From positions 1,798,001 to 1,862,000 of the forward strand of contig OY756144.1 of NCBI GenBank assembly GCA_963576785.1: DNA of 64,000 nucleotides, written 5' to 3'. This stretch comes from Chlorophyllum brunneum (Eukaryota > Basidiomycota > Agaricomycetes > Agaricales > Agaricaceae). The number at the start of each line of letters is the position of its first letter. Positions within the stretch are counted from its first letter, which is position 1. Position numbers and translations under genes: made by a program. The notes beneath the pieces are model-generated. The model was not told the origin of the DNA and made no database searches. It worked only from the letters and a program-made list of their open reading frames with translations. Of the stretch, positions 61,954-64,000 are shown piece by piece.

Positions 61954-62686
61954 GTGGACGAACGACCGGGTAACGATGAAGGCTCTGGATTACGGCGGAG
62001 GGATCATTATGCATAGAGACGCGCCTCGTTGCATCGATTTTTCATGACCACCCCAGCGAAATTGTATAACGGCTGGACGACCGGACAGGATTTCCTTACG
62101 CAAATTCCAGGAGGTGTTTCGATTTGTATTGCTTTGTGTAACAACATCGTTGACCAGGAAAAGATCCGTGGGCGACGGGGTGAATCCCGATGGGTGATCA
62201 GAGGTGTTAGCTGCTCAGTCTATGGACCTCTATCAAGGTTGATTAACGTTGATTCTCGGAAGCAAGGGTTTAATGATCATCGCCACTACCATGCGCCCTA
62301 GTATTAATCGGGTTTCTACACATCGTGTCGCCTCTCCCCACCACGTTTCCTTTTTTCTCAGTCTGACTACGACTTTTATCCACCATTGTGGTTCCTTTGT
62401 GCAATTCAACCAACATCTATTGTCTTGCTTACGTGTGTCGTAAGGACGCCTGTTAAGTACAAACCATCCCTTTCCCTGCCGATATGACTCTGAACCCTTT
62501 TTGATTGCACGTACACGCCCCCACCCTCTTCTGCGGTTGCCTCTTGGGGCACCTCGAGATTTTATCTCCAGGCCCAGATACCCCGTCCTTGCAGCATGGT
62601 CCATATCATGACGTCAATTCAGACTCAAGCTTCACACTACACGTGACTGGCAGGTCCAACCAGAGGGGCGTGTTGAGTAATCCATT
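61954..62686. other. Intergenic region upstream of CHL1
   Basis: About 730 bp with a 90-codon plus-strand frame and a 123-codon minus-strand frame that overlap and carry no motif. Nothing is called; the CHL1 promoter should lie here. Confidence 0.5.
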
Positions 62687-64000
62687 ATGGCTCTTCATCT
62701 TCAAACACCGGATGTATTTCCTGCATTTCCATATGATCCTCCGTACCCTATCCAGGTGGAGCTTATGCGCCACCTCTACGAAGCTATCGAAAGCAGGTCC
62801 GTTACCATCGTAGAAAGTCCTACAGGAACCGTAAGCGGACGTGTCATGTGTGCGTCGCATCGCTGAAGATTAAGGCAGGGGAAAACTTTGAGCCTGCTGA
62901 CTGCCGCATTGACTTGGTTGGGGGATGAGAATAGTCGTGCAAGGAAAGGGAAGGTCAAGGAAATGCTCGGTGTCGACGCAACGAACAATGGTAGTCACAG
63001 AAGGTTTTCCCTGGTATATCGCTACAGTTGCTGATTGTCCACAAAGTCAAGGGCTGGGTGGTTGAACAGACACGGGAGAGAATCAGAAGACAATCGGAAG
63101 CCGACGACCAGGCTAACCAGGAGAGACTCCTGGCTGCTAGGAAGAGGGAGGAATCTATGCGACGAAAAGCTCAAGCACGAGCCCTAAAAAAGCCGGTATG
63201 AGCTCCCGCCATCCTAAATTATATATGCACTGAGATAACGTTAGAAATGGGGTGATGGAAATTTGAGACAAGGTGATGGGGGTCAGAAAAACAACGGTGT
63301 TGAAGATGAAGATGAAGATCGGTTTCTACCCGATGATGACCGTGAAGACAGGGATGAAGATGAAATTTATATTTCCCCTGCACTCCGAGCATTGATGAAT
63401 AGGTGTGTTCCTCTAGCAAATACCCAGCTCGGCCACCTGATGCCCCAAACCTTTAGGGTGGACAGACTGTCACAACCTAGCAGTGATGAGGAGGGAACGA
63501 TGTGTACGAAAATCTACTATGCTTCACGGACCCATTCCCAGCTATCTCAGGTTCTTCCAGAGCTACGCAGGCTTAAGCTCTTATACACAGCTCCTATTAG
63601 GAATCTCCACCCCCTCTCTGAACTACGACCGTTTCTCGTCCCCCAGAAAAGGGGAACGGATGACCTAAAAGATAGTGAAGACGTCACCATGACCCGTTCA
63701 GTAGCATTAGGTTCCCGGAAGCAATTATGTATCAACGATAAACTGCGAAGCAAAGCGGGGGATCTAGATGAAGCCTGTAGAGAGCTGTTGAGTGGTGAGC
63801 CTTGATCGACATCAGCTAGTTCCCAAAGACAAAAGTTGACGATTGTATCAGAAAAGGGTGACAAACGTTGTCCATATCTACCGTCTCTGGAAGAAGATAT
63901 CAAGATGATTGACTTCAGGGATCAGATATTAGCCGCCCCGAAGGACATCGAAGATCTAGCGGAAGTGGGACGAATAGCCAAAACCTGTCCGTATTTCGGT
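62687..64000 (+). CDS. CHL1: CHL1/DDX11-type iron-sulfur DNA helicase, 3' end outside the window
   Basis: Exons 62687-62830, 62879-62990, 63047-63195, 63245-63402, 63457-63794 and 63852->64000; about 350 residues visible. The N-terminus has PPYPIQVELMRHLYEAI (Q-motif region) and SPTGTGKTLSLL, with Walker A rebuilt across the first intron. A charged insert follows (VVEQTRERIRRQ ... REESMRRKAQAR), then IYYASRTHSQLSQ (motif Ia), LGSRKQLCIND with the first iron-sulfur cysteine, RCPYL, and TCPYFG at the window edge. XPD-family Chl1 acts in sister-chromatid cohesion and replication-fork repair. The 54-nt stretch 63403-63456 has GT-AG borders but is also open in frame, so it may be retained in some transcripts. 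Confidence 0.91.

Overview
The window reads as nuclear DNA of a mushroom-forming basidiomycete (Agaricomycetes). The evidence is dense genes broken by many short GT-AG introns, mostly 45-60 nt, with homologues of fungal proteins throughout: SEN1, ECM16, Scm3, Dug2, Mon1, Ypd1, a Zn2Cys6 factor, and an agaric-style BTB protein. The exon chains below were read by hand. For each complete gene, reading frame, splice sites and family motifs agree, and the summed exon lengths are divisible by three.

Layout, left to right. The 3' part of a SEN1 helicase (+) converges on a DEAH helicase of the ECM16/DHX37 type (-). Next come a Scm3/HJURP-like CENP-A chaperone (-), a class I fructose-bisphosphate aldolase (+), pyridoxamine phosphate oxidase (-), a kelch-BTB Ral2-like protein (+), a CHFR-like ubiquitin ligase (-), a Zn2Cys6 transcription factor (-), the FHA splicing protein PML1/SNIP1 (+) and a C2H2 zinc-finger protein (+). 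After these are mitoribosomal mS41 (-), MON1 (-) and a BTB protein (+).

From about 33.1 to 39.5 kb the sequence becomes visibly AT-rich and loses host genes. This island holds broken gag genes of two LTR-retroelement families, a candidate LTR, dispersed repeats and simple repeats. A perfect 22-bp-arm palindrome sits at its left edge.

The right half returns to host genes: a zinc alcohol dehydrogenase (-), a secreted GH43 arabinanase (+), DUG2 (-), a disordered protein with two SUMO-interaction-like motifs (+), a CitE-like lyase (+), the spliceosomal helicase PRP2/DHX16 (+), a short-chain dehydrogenase (-), a class III CoA-transferase (+), the phosphorelay protein YPD1 (+) and the 5' part of the CHL1/DDX11 helicase (+, cut by the window end).

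There is no operon or metabolic cluster. The genes are mostly housekeeping, and RNA or DNA processing is over-represented (SEN1, ECM16, PRP2, PML1, CHL1). I found no multi-gene system that looks wholly new. The points most worth a second look are the fungal class I aldolase with active-site substitutions, the transition-riddled gag remnant, the long palindrome, the duplicated 30-bp block inside a 111-bp bidirectional promoter, the SIM-bearing orphan protein, an unusual GC-AG intron in PRP2, and GH43 micro-exons of 14 and 11 nt.
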